The notes beneath the pieces are model-generated. The model worked only from the letters and a program-made list of their open reading frames with translations. It was not told where the DNA came from and searched no databases. Position numbers and translations under genes: made by a program. Of a stretch of 64,000 bases of DNA, positions 25,712-35,071 are shown in pieces. Origin of the DNA: Lysinibacillus louembei (GTDB lineage Bacteria; Bacillota; Bacilli; Bacillales_A; Planococcaceae); assembly GCF_033880585.1 (NCBI RefSeq), contig NZ_CP137624.1:682001-746000 (forward strand), in the 5' to 3' direction. The stretch's first letter is position 1. Each line of letters starts with the position of its first letter.

Positions 25712-25730
25712 AGTAGAGAGGGGGCAGATG

Positions 25731-26393
25731 ATGGCACATATATTAGTAGTGGATGATGCAGAGGATATTTTACAGCTAGTGAAAAATACTTTGCATAAGG
25801 ATGGTCATATTATTACGACAATTGCTAATGCGGTAGAGGCTTTAACGATAAATCTAGGGCATTTTGATTTAATTTTGCTCGATGTGATGATGCCACAAAT
25901 GGATGGCTTTACATTGTGCCGAGAAATTCGCTATAAGGTCGATTGCCCGATTTTATTTTTAACAGCAAAAGCGTTGGAGCAGGATATTATATATGGGCTA
26001 GGTTTAGGGGCAGATGATTATATAGCAAAGCCATTTAGCACGCATGAATTGCGTGCAAGAGTTCAAGCACATTTGCGACGTGAGCAACGGGATAAGCGCA
26101 GCATCCTTCATACGAAACATGCCTATTTCAATCTTTCTGGCAAGGAGCTTTTCGTGAAGGAGCAAAAAGTACCTTTAACGAAAAGTGAATATGAGATTTG
26201 TGAGCTACTAGCTCGCTATAAAGGACAAGTTTTTTCCAAAGAGCAGCTTTATGAGCAAGTTTTTGGCTTTGACGGCAAAGGTGATAGCACCGCCATTACA
26301 GAGCATATTAAAAATATTCGCGCAAAATTAAACGCATTGCAAATCGATAGCATTGATACTGTTTGGGGGATTGGCTATAGATGGAAGGAATAA
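25731..26393 (+). CDS. OmpR-family response regulator
   Basis: ATG 25731 follows GAGAGGGGG at proper spacing. The 220-aa protein has a receiver with Asp pair VVDDAED, phospho-acceptor in LILLDVMMP, LTAKA and YIAKPF, then a winged-helix DNA-binding domain with YEICELLARYKGQVFSKEQL and the final DTVWGIGYRWKE. It overlaps the kinase by 13 bases. It likely activates the FEG genes through the tandem 11-base repeats at 23504. Confidence 0.92.
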   Translation: MAHILVVDDAEDILQLVKNTLHKDGHIITTIANAVEALTINLGHFDLILLDVMMPQMDGFTLCREIRYKVDCPILFLTAKALEQDIIYGLGLGADDYIAKPFSTHELRARVQAHLRREQRDKRSILHTKHAYFNLSGKELFVKEQKVPLTKSEYEICELLARYKGQVFSKEQLYEQVFGFDGKGDSTAITEHIKNIRAKLNALQIDSIDTVWGIGYRWKE

Positions 26394-27733
26394 AAATACA
26401 AACCTTTTTCCTACGTTATCTTTTGCTGCTAACACTTGGCACTATTTTGCTCGCTCTCCTTTTAGCAGGCTTATTTTCACTCGCCTTCTCTACAAATATT
26501 GTGCTACCAGCCAATTATACCGAATGGCAAATTTCGCAGCTAAAGGGGCAACTTTCTTCAAGCGAGGTCATTACAGAAGATATGATTCCTCCACTAGCAG
26601 ATTATGCAATTGTATCAAAGGACGGACATTTTCTCTCTGGTAGCCTTTCACCACAGGAGACCTTAGAGGCACAGCAATTAATAGATAAAGGCAAGCGAGG
26701 ACAAGGGCAGTATTTTTATTCAGTTATCGAAAGAGCCAGTGAGCTTTGTATTATTCGCTATCGCATATCACCTGAGTATAGCTCCCCTCTTTTAAGAGCA
26801 TATTTACCAAATATTGAATTGCTCAGCATTATTGTATTTATCGTAGGCATCATTGCCTTAACAGCTACTATTGCGATCCATTTCGGTAAAAGCCTTCAGC
26901 ACAAAATGATTGGTTTACAAGAAGCGATTGAAAAAATTGAAAATCAAAACCTCGATTTTGACATTTCTCCTTCTGGCATTCAGGAAATTGATGGTGTCGC
27001 ATTATCGTTGGAGCAAATGAAAAATGCGTTAAGCCATTCTTTGCAACAGCAATGGCATCATGAGCATATGCGACGTGAGCAAATTGCTGCGCTTGCTCAT
27101 GACCTAAAAACACCTATCACAATTATTAAAGGCAATGCAGAGTTATTACAGGGTACAGCTCAAGACGCTGAGCAGCAAGCATACAATCAATATATTTTAA
27201 AAAATACACAAACCATCGAGCAATTCACACAGCAGCTTATTGATTTGTCAAATATGGACACACATATGCTAGAAGAAAAAGCAGACATAGATACAGAATT
27301 ATTTATTGAAGAACTAGAACAGCAGATGTTAGCGCTCGCTACGAAGAAAAGCATCGCCGTAAATGTGCAACGTAAATCGCTCCCTGCTGTAATCCATGCC
27401 AATGCTAAATTATTGCAGCGCGCGATTAGTAATATTATTAGCAACGCGATGGAGCATACACCGCCTAATGGGCAAGTAATGTTAACTATAGCAACAAACA
27501 ATGTCGCATTAGTATTGACAATTACCGATAGCGGTAGCGGTTTTTCACCACAGGATTTACAGGAGGCGATGAAGCAATTTTATCAAGGTGACCAAAGCCG
27601 CAATAATAACAATCATCATGGAATGGGCTTATATATTGCTGCAACTATTATTAAACAGCATCAAGGGCAAATAAAGCTTGCTAACAATGCTTGCACTAGT
27701 GGTGCTGAAGTGACCGTAACAATCCCAATTTAA
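26381..27733 (+). CDS. Sensor histidine kinase
   Basis: The 450-aa kinase has a helix at about 12-36, an extracellular loop of about 110 residues (to about 145), a second helix (149-172) and a HAMP-like linker. The kinase core has the H-box ALAHDLKTPI, N-box RAISNIISNAMEH, G1 ITDSGSGFS and G2 MGLYIA. Layout and neighbours match the SpaK/NisK class, which sense lantibiotics or cell-wall antibiotics. Confidence 0.9.
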   Translation: MEGIKIQTFFLRYLLLLTLGTILLALLLAGLFSLAFSTNIVLPANYTEWQISQLKGQLSSSEVITEDMIPPLADYAIVSKDGHFLSGSLSPQETLEAQQLIDKGKRGQGQYFYSVIERASELCIIRYRISPEYSSPLLRAYLPNIELLSIIVFIVGIIALTATIAIHFGKSLQHKMIGLQEAIEKIENQNLDFDISPSGIQEIDGVALSLEQMKNALSHSLQQQWHHEHMRREQIAALAHDLKTPITIIKGNAELLQGTAQDAEQQAYNQYILKNTQTIEQFTQQLIDLSNMDTHMLEEKADIDTELFIEELEQQMLALATKKSIAVNVQRKSLPAVIHANAKLLQRAISNIISNAMEHTPPNGQVMLTIATNNVALVLTITDSGSGFSPQDLQEAMKQFYQGDQSRNNNNHHGMGLYIAATIIKQHQGQIKLANNACTSGAEVTVTIPI

Positions 27734-27736
27734 AGG

Positions 27737-27768
27737 CTATCCGAAATGGTATTTTTCGGATAGCCACA
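27737..27768. terminator. Bidirectional terminator between kinase and DUF418 gene
   Basis: The arms GGCTATCCGAAA and TTTCGGATAGCC lie between convergent stop codons. Confidence 0.7.
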
Positions 27769-27774
27769 TGTAAA

Positions 27775-28815
27775 TTATATCTTTTCTCGTTTATTAAATA
27801 GCGGTGGCACTGATAAATATGTCCCCATCCGCCATAGCCATTCCATTGGCCCAAAGCGACAATAGTGTAGCCATGCTTTACTAAATAATAGCTGAACACA
27901 ATAGATGGCAAGGCAAATCCAGAGTGTTTGAATGAGCTGGATATTACCAATTAAGTCGAATGTACGTCCAACGAGCAGAATAAGCACCGTTTGTCCTAAG
28001 TAATTCGTTAGTGCCATACGTCCATAAGCTTTTAATGGCGATAATATTGTTTGTATAACCGGATATTGAAGCAGTAATAATAATGCACCGACATAAAATG
28101 CTGATACAAAAGGGCTCACTTGTAAACCAATTAAGTTAAATTGCTGAACATTTGTAATATGCTGTTTTAGCTCATTGTCCGTTAGTTGCTCAAATTGTAC
28201 ATTTCCTGCTGGTACATAGCTCCACTGATAAAACAACCCAGCTACACTAAAGCACAGCATTAGTATTGTAAGAATAACAAGCTGCTTACGAAGCTCCTTT
28301 AACTTTTCAAAAATCCGATACTTTCCAGCTGCTAAGCCGAGTAAAATGAGCGGTAATGGCATGGCAATTTTTATACCATAATACGCTGTAACTGCTAGTA
28401 ATAATAATGCTATGACAAGTGTTATTTCCTTCCTTACCTTATAAAATGGCAATGCTATAAAACCATATATTGCATAGACAGAGAGCGCTTCTCCTGGCTG
28501 AAAGAAGAAGTGAATAATCCCCATGCTAAGAAGGATAGCGAGACGCCGTGTAAATAACAGATATGCTCTCTCCCCTCTCGCTTTAGCACGTGAAATAAAC
28601 AAATAAAAACCCACTCCAAATAAAAATGAAAAAATAGAGAAAAACTTTCCTTCTACAAATAATAATAAAAATCGGTTATATGCAATATCTATTGTCGTTT
28701 CTAGTAAACCTACTCTCATCAGTGCAGGTATATTCACTAAAATAATGCCGAGCAATGCAAAGCCTCTTAAATAATCCAACACATCTATACGCTGTTTTCC
28801 TTCAATTGGTTGCAA
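27775..28815 (-). CDS. DUF418 (YeiB-type) membrane protein
   Basis: The 346-aa protein starts with RIDVLDYLRGFALLGIILVN, the signature of this family. About nine helices follow, with FSFLFGVGFYLF and RLAILLSMGIIHFFF. The C-terminal DUF418 part contains AYGRMALTNYLGQTV and a final FGPMEWLWRMGTY. These proteins are proposed membrane transporters or acyltransferase relatives; substrate unknown. Confidence 0.85.
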   Translation of the reverse strand: MQPIEGKQRIDVLDYLRGFALLGIILVNIPALMRVGLLETTIDIAYNRFLLLFVEGKFFSIFSFLFGVGFYLFISRAKARGERAYLLFTRRLAILLSMGIIHFFFQPGEALSVYAIYGFIALPFYKVRKEITLVIALLLLAVTAYYGIKIAMPLPLILLGLAAGKYRIFEKLKELRKQLVILTILMLCFSVAGLFYQWSYVPAGNVQFEQLTDNELKQHITNVQQFNLIGLQVSPFVSAFYVGALLLLLQYPVIQTILSPLKAYGRMALTNYLGQTVLILLVGRTFDLIGNIQLIQTLWICLAIYCVQLLFSKAWLHYCRFGPMEWLWRMGTYLSVPPLFNKREKI

Positions 28816-28923
28816 ACTTTTCCCTCCTCGATATAACTAACTTAACATCCTTTTATAATAATGACATAATAGCATTTTTTTAGTACAATTACATGAATAA
28901 TCATTCATTTTCGGAGGAATTAT

Positions 28924-30399
28924 ATGGAGCTTAAAATTCAATATGACACACAAAAAGTCCATCGTGTTAACTTAGCTATTATTATTGCTTTAGCCATTCT
29001 GATTTGTGGTCCTTTAATTATTTCGAGGGGAATGCTTTTTTTAGCAGTCGGTTTAATCGTTGTTGCATTGGCCCTTATTAATTATTTTTTACCAATCAAT
29101 CCTTATATTAAAGGCTTTATTTTCGGTATGATTCCTACATTAATTGTCTTTACATTGTTTTTAGTTGACCAATTTTCATTAAATAAGCACTATATTTTAA
29201 TTTGTTCCGTTGCAATTATTGCGCTGTATTTTAAAAGTAACCTGATCATTTTGTTCGGCATTATTATCAATATGAGCTTTATTACCGTTTATCTTTTAAA
29301 GCCCGAAAATTTGTTAGGAGCTACTAATTCTTTTATTACTTTTATGACGCTATTTTCGATTTTAAACGGTGTTATTATCGCATTTTACTTGATTGCTAGA
29401 TGGGGCAACGCATTAATTGACAATGCCAAGCAGCAGCAGGAGGAAATGCAACAATCATTACAGCAGCTACAAAGCACATTCCAAGAAATTGAAACAAGCA
29501 CACAAGCGCTGGACCAACACGTGACACAGTTCCAGCAAACAATGACACAGATTGCGACTAGCAGTCAATATATTTTATCTGCCTCTGAATCTATTTCAGC
29601 AAGCACACAGCAGGAAGCAGCGAGCCTACAATTTATTCGTAGTGCGATGAGCGATTCGGTCTATTTTGTCAATGATACGCTTGAAATTTCTAAAGATACC
29701 GTAGCACAATCAACAAATTTACAGCAGGAGGTTATGACAGGCTGGCATAAAATGCAGCATACGATGAGCCAAATGTCTGTAATGAGCAATGCAATGCATG
29801 CAACTGCTGATACGGTGAACGAGCTACAAAGTAGCCTGCAATTAGTGAATCAGCTACTGCTAGGCATTCAGCATATCGCAGGGCAAACAAACTTGCTCGC
29901 CCTCAACGCAGCTATCGAAGCAGCACGCGCAGGTGAACATGGAAAAGGCTTTGCGATCGTCGCAGATGAAGTGCGCAAATTAGCAGAAGAAAGTGCCTCA
30001 ATTACAGTGAATATTACGCAAGTAACGGAAAGCTTATTCGCTAAATCCACTGAAGCACAGCAACGCTCACAGGAGGGTGAACAAGCTTTACAAGAAGGTG
30101 AGCAGTCTTTACAGGAGGTTGGCGAATTTTTAAATCGCTTAAAAAATTCCTTTACACAAAGCACTGAAGATTTGACGCGAGGGATGAATGATTTAACAAA
30201 CGCTATTGCGCAATTCAATACAATCCAACAACAGGTAGACCGACTGAATGAGATGGCTAGTCAAAATGCAACATCGACAAGCTCAATCGTGCAGGCTGTC
30301 GAGGATGAAAATCAAATGCTGCAAACGATGAGTGAAATTACTAAGAAGGTGCATAGCTTGAACGATGCATTGAAGTCGCTCGTCACGGTAGAGAAATAA
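28924..30399 (+). CDS. Methyl-accepting chemotaxis protein
   Basis: The 491-aa receptor has a membrane-embedded N-terminus of about six helices (16-165) without a large outer domain. A long coiled coil follows, with the conserved signalling tip [20 protein letters not shown] then [19 protein letters not shown]. Such receptors probably sense membrane or cytoplasmic cues and feed CheA. Gln/Glu-rich heptads flank the tip. It is a single gene with good RBS GGAGG. Confidence 0.9.
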   Translation: MELKIQYDTQKVHRVNLAIIIALAILICGPLIISRGMLFLAVGLIVVALALINYFLPINPYIKGFIFGMIPTLIVFTLFLVDQFSLNKHYILICSVAIIALYFKSNLIILFGIIINMSFITVYLLKPENLLGATNSFITFMTLFSILNGVIIAFYLIARWGNALIDNAKQQQEEMQQSLQQLQSTFQEIETSTQALDQHVTQFQQTMTQIATSSQYILSASESISASTQQEAASLQFIRSAMSDSVYFVNDTLEISKDTVAQSTNLQQEVMTGWHKMQHTMSQMSVMSNAMHATADTVNELQSSLQLVNQLLLGIQHIAGQTNLLALNAAIEAARAGEHGKGFAIVADEVRKLAEESASITVNITQVTESLFAKSTEAQQRSQEGEQALQEGEQSLQEVGEFLNRLKNSFTQSTEDLTRGMNDLTNAIAQFNTIQQQVDRLNEMASQNATSTSSIVQAVEDENQMLQTMSEITKKVHSLNDALKSLVTVEK

Positions 30400-30700
30400 G
30401 AAAACTTGGTCAAATCCATTTTTTCATATTATCTGTTTAGGACTTTTCAATAAGAAGCCGATTCTAGGAGAAAAGCATAATTACAGGCTTTACTTTAAAA
30501 GGATTTTTTTATCTTTTAGTTCTTCTTATTATTGGGAGCATCCTTAAATATTTATTTTTTTAAATCAATTTGTAGTAATTCCCATATGTTATCATTTGAC
30601 AAATTCATGTAAAGACACTTACTTGCGCCAAGCAAATAGTTGCTCTACAATAAGAATCAAGCTACGTTGTACGTATTAATATTAAGTTTTAACCTTTATA
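30400..30700. other. Intergenic region after the chemoreceptor
   Basis: About 300 bases are AT-rich with no gene seen. The right end may carry the promoter for the structured region that follows: TATACT at 30698-30703 is a good -10, though I could not find a matching -35. Confidence 0.4.
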
Positions 30701-30707
30701 CTGTAAC

Positions 30708-30818
30708 AGGGAGTTTTATATCCGAGCTGGAATGGCGAGCCTTAGCTCCTTTGACCTAAGGATAAACAGGAATGCTCATGCGGACACCCACTTTGAGAAG
30801 TGTGGTTTAAAACTTTCT
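30708..30818 (+). ncRNA. Candidate structured RNA of unknown family
   Basis: A closing helix pairs 30708-30718 (AGGGAGTTTTA) with 30808-30818 (TAAAACTTTCT), mostly Watson-Crick. Inside are stem TCCG/CGGA (30721-30724/30781-30784), a perfect hairpin CCTTAG/CTAAGG (30740-30745/30756-30761) and a hairpin CCCACTT-TGAG-AAGTG (30787-30805). A TATACT lies just upstream. Downstream are a 30-base palindrome (30846-30875) and a strong terminator ending at 30972. I do not match it to a riboswitch or to 6S, SRP or tmRNA. The hairpin ending resembles right ends of IS200/IS605-type elements, an alternative. Confidence 0.45.
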
Positions 30819-30845
30819 ATATATTTACGGCAATGTGGCTTATCT

Positions 30846-30875
30846 TTCAAAATGTTGATATATCAGCATTTTGAA
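30846..30875. repeat. Long AT-rich palindrome
   Basis: TTCAAAATG and TGATATATCA are followed by the complement CATTTTGAA, a near-perfect 30-base dyad within the presumed transcript of the structured region. Confidence 0.6.
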
Positions 30876-30945
30876 GTACATAGGCAATATGGAAAAGCGC
30901 TTTTTACACTTACATTAAAACTAAAATTGATAGTAATCATTTGTA

Positions 30946-30974
30946 GACCACTTGTCATGAAGTGGTCTTTTTAT
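30946..30974 (+). terminator. Rho-independent terminator before speG
   Basis: A perfect 8-base stem GACCACTT/AAGTGGTC with a 6-base loop is followed by TTTTTAT. It ends the transcript from the left rather than serving speG. Confidence 0.8.
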
Positions 30975-31054
30975 ATGTTGGAAGAGAAAAAAAGTGAAAA
31001 ATTTCATTTGCTTCTATAGAATATAAATAATTATTGATTTTGGAGGCGTATGGG

Positions 31055-31582
31055 ATGGATCAGCGTATCAAATTAAGACCGTTAGAGCGTGAGGATTTAA
31101 AATATGTGCATAAGCTTAACAATGACTCAAGAATTATGTCCTATTGGTTTGAGGAGCCGTATGAGTCATTTGTAGAGTTACAGGATTTATTTGAAAAGCA
31201 TATTCATAAACAGAGTGAAAGGCGCTTCATTATTCAAAAAGGTGAGGAAATCCTTGGCTTAGTTGAATTAGTTGAAATCGACTTAATTCACCGCAATGCA
31301 GAATTTCAAATTATTATTGACCCTAACTGTCAAGGAAAGGGCTACGCTTATTCAGTAACAGTGCTCGCAATGCGCTATGCATTCAATATTCTTAACTTGC
31401 ACAAGCTCTATTTAATCGTTGATAAACAAAATGAAAAAGCCATTCACATTTATAAAAAAGCTGGCTTCCAAATTGAAGGTGAGCTGAAAGAGGAATTTTT
31501 CACTGCTGGCTCTTATCACGATGCGTATCGTATGTATATTTTCCAACGTGATTTTCATCAAAATAGCGAAAAATACTGTTAA
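31055..31582 (+). CDS. speG: Spermidine N1-acetyltransferase (SpeG)
   Basis: ATG 31055 has GGAGG eight bases upstream. The 175-aa GNAT protein begins [20 protein letters not shown] and contains [28 protein letters not shown], the acetyl-CoA loop [10 protein letters not shown] and [13 protein letters not shown]. These are SpeG hallmarks, including the N-terminal allosteric polyamine site region. It detoxifies spermidine/spermine by acetylation. A strong terminator follows. Confidence 0.88.
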   Translation: MDQRIKLRPLEREDLKYVHKLNNDSRIMSYWFEEPYESFVELQDLFEKHIHKQSERRFIIQKGEEILGLVELVEIDLIHRNAEFQIIIDPNCQGKGYAYSVTVLAMRYAFNILNLHKLYLIVDKQNEKAIHIYKKAGFQIEGELKEEFFTAGSYHDAYRMYIFQRDFHQNSEKYC

Positions 31583-31586
31583 CTAA

Positions 31587-31618
31587 AGGGCTCGTCTGAT
31601 TTTCGGACGGGCCCTTCT
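31587..31618 (+). terminator. Terminator after speG
   Basis: GC-rich hairpin arms AAGGGCTCGTC and GGACGGGCCCTT follow the stop codon. Confidence 0.75.
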
Positions 31619-31743
31619 GTTTTATGAACATCAATACACCACTCTCCTGTGAAATAGATTTTTTCATACTATTTCTAAATATAAATTTTAGCGGTATAAT
31701 GAAATTTATTGATTTTTCAAAAAATAAAGGTGGAGGCTTTATT

Positions 31744-32907
31744 ATGTCAAAGCAGCATATTGGAATTATCTTTGGTGGGATTTTATTTTTAGTTGTCGCA
31801 ATGGGCATTAGCCGCTTTGCCTTCACACCCCTTTTACCTTTTATGCGTGAGGATGAAGGCTTATCGTTACAAATTGGGGGCTGGCTAGCATCAAGCAACT
31901 ACATAGGTTATTTTCTCGGCTCGTTAGGGGCTGGCTTTATTTTTAAACGTAAAAAGGAATTTTTACTAGCAAATGTTGTGATTAATGTGCTCTCCATTGT
32001 CGCAATGGGGCTAACAGCAGTGCTAGCTCCTTGGCTTATTTTGCGCTTTATTGCTGGGCTAACAGGCGGCTTTATTTTTGTCTTAACATCTAGTATCGTC
32101 ATGGATTATTTAGCAACACACCTTTTAACTCGCTGGTCAGGCTTTGTCTTTAGTGGTATCGGTCTTGGCATCGCTATTTCTGGGTTGGTTGTGCCCTATT
32201 TAGAAAGCCTTGTGGCATGGCAAGGTACATGGATCGGGCTCGGCATTTTATCAGCGCTACTTGTGACAACAACGGCTGTTTTATGGCGAAATTTAACTGT
32301 ACATAATAGTGAAAAGGCTGTGAAATCTCATGATACAAATATTTGGAGAGGTTTTATGCCATGGCTCATTCTTGCCTATGGCTTAGAAGGCTTTGGCTAT
32401 ATTATTACTGGCACATTTTTAGTAGATATTATTTACAATATCGAGAGCTTGCGTGCATTTGCAGGCTATAGCTGGGTTGTTGCAGGAATTGCAGCAATTC
32501 CCTCTGCCCCATTATGGGTATCGCTAATGACAAAGCTATCACCTGTGAAGGCGATGGCAATTGCCTATGCATTACAAATTTTCGGCATCATCCTTCCCGT
32601 CCTTTCACAAACGGTATGGAGTGTGTTACTGTCAGCATTTTTATTCGGTATGACGTTCGTTGGGCTCGTTTCTATGACAACAGGCTATGCGCGCCAGCTC
32701 TTCCCTAAACAAAGCGGTATGGTCGTTTCGGTGCTGACAACATTTTATGCCTTTGGGCAAATTATCGGCCCAATTTTAGCAAGTAAATTAGAGGCTTATT
32801 ATAGTAGCTATAAAGCTCCACTGCTTCTTGCTGGCGCTGTCGTAACAATCGCATTGCTTATTTTATTAGTCGGTCATATGAAAGCGACGCGAAAAGCAAC
32901 AAGTTAA
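31744..32907 (+). CDS. MFS transporter, YbfB/YjiJ family
   Basis: ATG 31744 has GGTGGAGG upstream; the open frame before it has no site. The 387-aa protein has 12 helices. Its start IGIIFGGILFLVVAMGISRF with FAFTPLLPFM and GWLASSNYIGYFLGSLGAG are typical of the YbfB/YjiJ MFS group. The intracellular loop FIFKRKKEFLL and RFIAGLTGGFIFVLTSS match. Substrate unknown. Confidence 0.82.
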   Translation: MSKQHIGIIFGGILFLVVAMGISRFAFTPLLPFMREDEGLSLQIGGWLASSNYIGYFLGSLGAGFIFKRKKEFLLANVVINVLSIVAMGLTAVLAPWLILRFIAGLTGGFIFVLTSSIVMDYLATHLLTRWSGFVFSGIGLGIAISGLVVPYLESLVAWQGTWIGLGILSALLVTTTAVLWRNLTVHNSEKAVKSHDTNIWRGFMPWLILAYGLEGFGYIITGTFLVDIIYNIESLRAFAGYSWVVAGIAAIPSAPLWVSLMTKLSPVKAMAIAYALQIFGIILPVLSQTVWSVLLSAFLFGMTFVGLVSMTTGYARQLFPKQSGMVVSVLTTFYAFGQIIGPILASKLEAYYSSYKAPLLLAGAVVTIALLILLVGHMKATRKATS

Positions 32908-32926
32908 GTTGTTTTTCGCATCGCTG

Positions 32927-33526
32927 TTAAGCTAGATGAGCCTGTGAGTTTAAATAATGAACGATCTTTTCCTCATTCCTCAATTCAATGACATGCAGCT
33001 CTGTATCCCCTGTATGAAACAGCCATTGCTCCTCTATTGTCTTTCCTAACAAAATATTCAATAAATGTAGCAACGTTCCGCCATGTGCAACAAGCGCTAT
33101 ACATTGTAAATGCCCATAATCATGTAAAATGGTATATAACGCTTGCTCCACGCGAGAGCGAAATTGCAATTGTGATTCACCACCCTCAATCGCTATATGC
33201 AATGGACGTCCCCCCTCTGGCAATGGATATTTGATGAGTGCTTCCTGTCGAGACACTCCAGCTAATACACCGTTATTGTATTCCATCAAATCACCTTCAA
33301 TAGCAACCTCACATCGACACTGCTCACTTAAAATTTCCGCTGTTTGATATGCTCTTTGGAGAGGACTTGCAATGATCGTATCTATTTGAAAATGAGCTGC
33401 AACAAAGCTAGCTAGTTTTTTGACTTGTTCTATACCTAAATCTGTTAAAGGAAAATCCACCCTGCCTTCATGCACTTCTAAAATATCAGCCTGTGATTGT
33501 CCATGTCTAATAAGCAATAATTTCAA
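32927..33526 (-). CDS. Histidine phosphatase-family protein
   Basis: The 199-aa enzyme starts with MKLLLIRHGQSQAD, holding the catalytic RHG motif. The second Arg (ASPLQRAYQTAEIL), the acid Glu (LMEYNNGVLAG) and the second His (IALVAHGGTLLHLL) follow in order. The group covers phosphoglycerate mutase-like and alpha-ribazole phosphatase-like enzymes, so the substrate cannot be named. It converges on the MFS gene before it. Confidence 0.88.
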   Translation of the reverse strand: MKLLLIRHGQSQADILEVHEGRVDFPLTDLGIEQVKKLASFVAAHFQIDTIIASPLQRAYQTAEILSEQCRCEVAIEGDLMEYNNGVLAGVSRQEALIKYPLPEGGRPLHIAIEGGESQLQFRSRVEQALYTILHDYGHLQCIALVAHGGTLLHLLNILLGKTIEEQWLFHTGDTELHVIELRNEEKIVHYLNSQAHLA

Positions 33527-33614
33527 TATATATCCTCCTCAAAAATCAATATAGTAAATTATGTATTTGAAAGCGTTTTATTGTAAATAATTTTATAAGA
33601 TGAAAGCAAAAACA

Positions 33615-33645
33615 TTGACCCTATAGTTACTATAGGGTTTATTCT
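33615..33645 (+). promoter_or_regulatory. MerR-type promoter with perfect palindrome
   Basis: TTGACC and TATTCT are 19 bases apart. The perfect 21-base palindrome (ACCCTATAGT, one T, ACTATAGGGT, 33618-33638) lies between and over them. This is the Bmr/Blt/Mta type of operator, bound by drug-sensing MerR activators. No MerR gene is adjacent; the nearest is at 21969. Confidence 0.8.
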
Positions 33646-33681
33646 ATATGAAGTACAATTTATAATAGGAGAAAAATTTTT

Positions 33682-34860
33682 ATGTTTGAGAAAAGTTCAA
33701 AAGTCACCTTAAGTATTTTATTAATTAATTTATTTATTGCCTTTCTAGGTATTGGCCTCGTCATTCCTGTTCTTCCAACAATTATGAATGAATTAAATAT
33801 AAGCGGCTCAGTGGTCGGCTATATGGTTGCTGCCTTCGCTATTACACAGCTCATTATCTCACCTATCGCAGGAAAATGGGTAGATCGTTATGGTCGTAAA
33901 ATTATGATTGTAATTGGGCTATTTATTTTCGGCTTCTCAGAGTTTTTATTCGGTATTGGAACTACTGTATCTGTTCTTTTCATATCTCGTATGCTTGGTG
34001 GGGTCAGTGCGGCGTTTATTATGCCTGCTGTTACAGCCTTTATCGCTGACATTACAACAGTGGCTACACGTGCGAAAGCTTTAGGCTATATGTCTGCGGC
34101 AATTAGTACAGGATTTATTATCGGGCCTGGTATCGGTGGATTTTTAGCAGAGCTTGGCACACGCATTCCGTTTTATGCAGCAGGAGTTTTAGGGGTTGTC
34201 GCAGCAATTGGCTCTATGCTATTGCTGAAGGAACCAACGCGAGCAGAGGCTGAACCTGTGGAGCAAGGCGAGGAACAAAAGTCTGGCTTCCAGCGCATTT
34301 TTGTACCAATGTATTTAATCGCCTTTTTAATTATTTTTATTTCTTCATTCGGCCTAGCTGCCTTTGAGTCATTATTTAGCCTTTTCGTTGACCATAAATT
34401 CAGCTTTACACCAAAGGATATCGCCATCGTTATTACAGGTGGAGCAATTGTTGGTGCAGTAGCGCAAGTTGTCTTATTCGATAGGCTAACGAAGCGTCTC
34501 GGTGAAATTGCAGTAATTCGCTACTCGCTTATCTTCTCGACATTGCTTGTTTTCATTATGACTGTCGTTAACTCGTATATGGCGATTTTAATTACAACAT
34601 TTTTAGTATTTGTTGGCTTCGATTTAATTCGCCCTGCTGTTACTGCTTATTTATCAAAAATTGCAGGAAATGAACAAGGCTTTGTTGGAGGCATGAACTC
34701 CATGTTTACGAGCCTTGCTAATATTTTCGGCCCAATTATCGGTGGTGCATTGTTCGATAAAAACTTTGACTACCCGTACTATTTTGCGGCTCTCGTACTG
34801 GGTATCGGTTTTATCATTACGATTTTCTGGAGAAAGCCAAAAAATTATAGCAGCTATTAA
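33682..34860 (+). CDS. Multidrug MFS efflux pump (Bmr/NorA type)
   Basis: The 392-aa protein has 12 helices. Its motifs A (GKWVDRYGRKIM) and C (GYMSAAISTGFIIGPGIGGF) mark drug/proton antiporters of the DHA1 family. The N-terminus LINLFIAFLGIGLVIPVLPT is characteristic of Bmr, Blt and NorA. The upstream MerR-type promoter supports drug-induced expression. A single gene followed by a strong terminator. Confidence 0.88.
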   Translation: MFEKSSKVTLSILLINLFIAFLGIGLVIPVLPTIMNELNISGSVVGYMVAAFAITQLIISPIAGKWVDRYGRKIMIVIGLFIFGFSEFLFGIGTTVSVLFISRMLGGVSAAFIMPAVTAFIADITTVATRAKALGYMSAAISTGFIIGPGIGGFLAELGTRIPFYAAGVLGVVAAIGSMLLLKEPTRAEAEPVEQGEEQKSGFQRIFVPMYLIAFLIIFISSFGLAAFESLFSLFVDHKFSFTPKDIAIVITGGAIVGAVAQVVLFDRLTKRLGEIAVIRYSLIFSTLLVFIMTVVNSYMAILITTFLVFVGFDLIRPAVTAYLSKIAGNEQGFVGGMNSMFTSLANIFGPIIGGALFDKNFDYPYYFAALVLGIGFIITIFWRKPKNYSSY

Positions 34861-34868
34861 ATATTTGA

Positions 34869-34906
34869 AAAGCTTGAGCCAGTTCCAATTTTGCTCAAGC
34901 TTTTTA
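34869..34906 (+). terminator. Terminator after the Bmr-like pump
   Basis: The stem AAAAGCTTGAGC/GCTCAAGCTTTTT is strong and ends in Ts. Confidence 0.8.
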
Positions 34907-35071
34907 CATGCTCTCGAATATGTTGAAGAAATATCGGAAACAATAACTATCTGCTTGTTGAAAAATAAAACTTGAAAAAAGCAAGAAATTTCTGCATTAT
35001 AGTAAGTATAAAGTACAATAAGGTGCAAATTTCCTTTGCGCCTTTATTTACTAAAAAGGGGGATTTATATT

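Noticed and set aside
23566-27733. Complete lantibiotic biosynthesis cluster
   Set aside because: No LanA precursor or modification and export genes were seen on either side; only the immunity and regulatory parts exist.
30700-30820. Identification of the structured region as 6S RNA, T-box or a known riboswitch
   Set aside because: The T-box GGTGG core is absent, there is no 6S-type long central bubble that I can draw, and no downstream gene is controlled past the terminator.
30732-31019. 95-codon frame across the structured region
   Set aside because: It runs through the hairpins and the terminator stem, has no ribosome site and encodes a low-complexity product.
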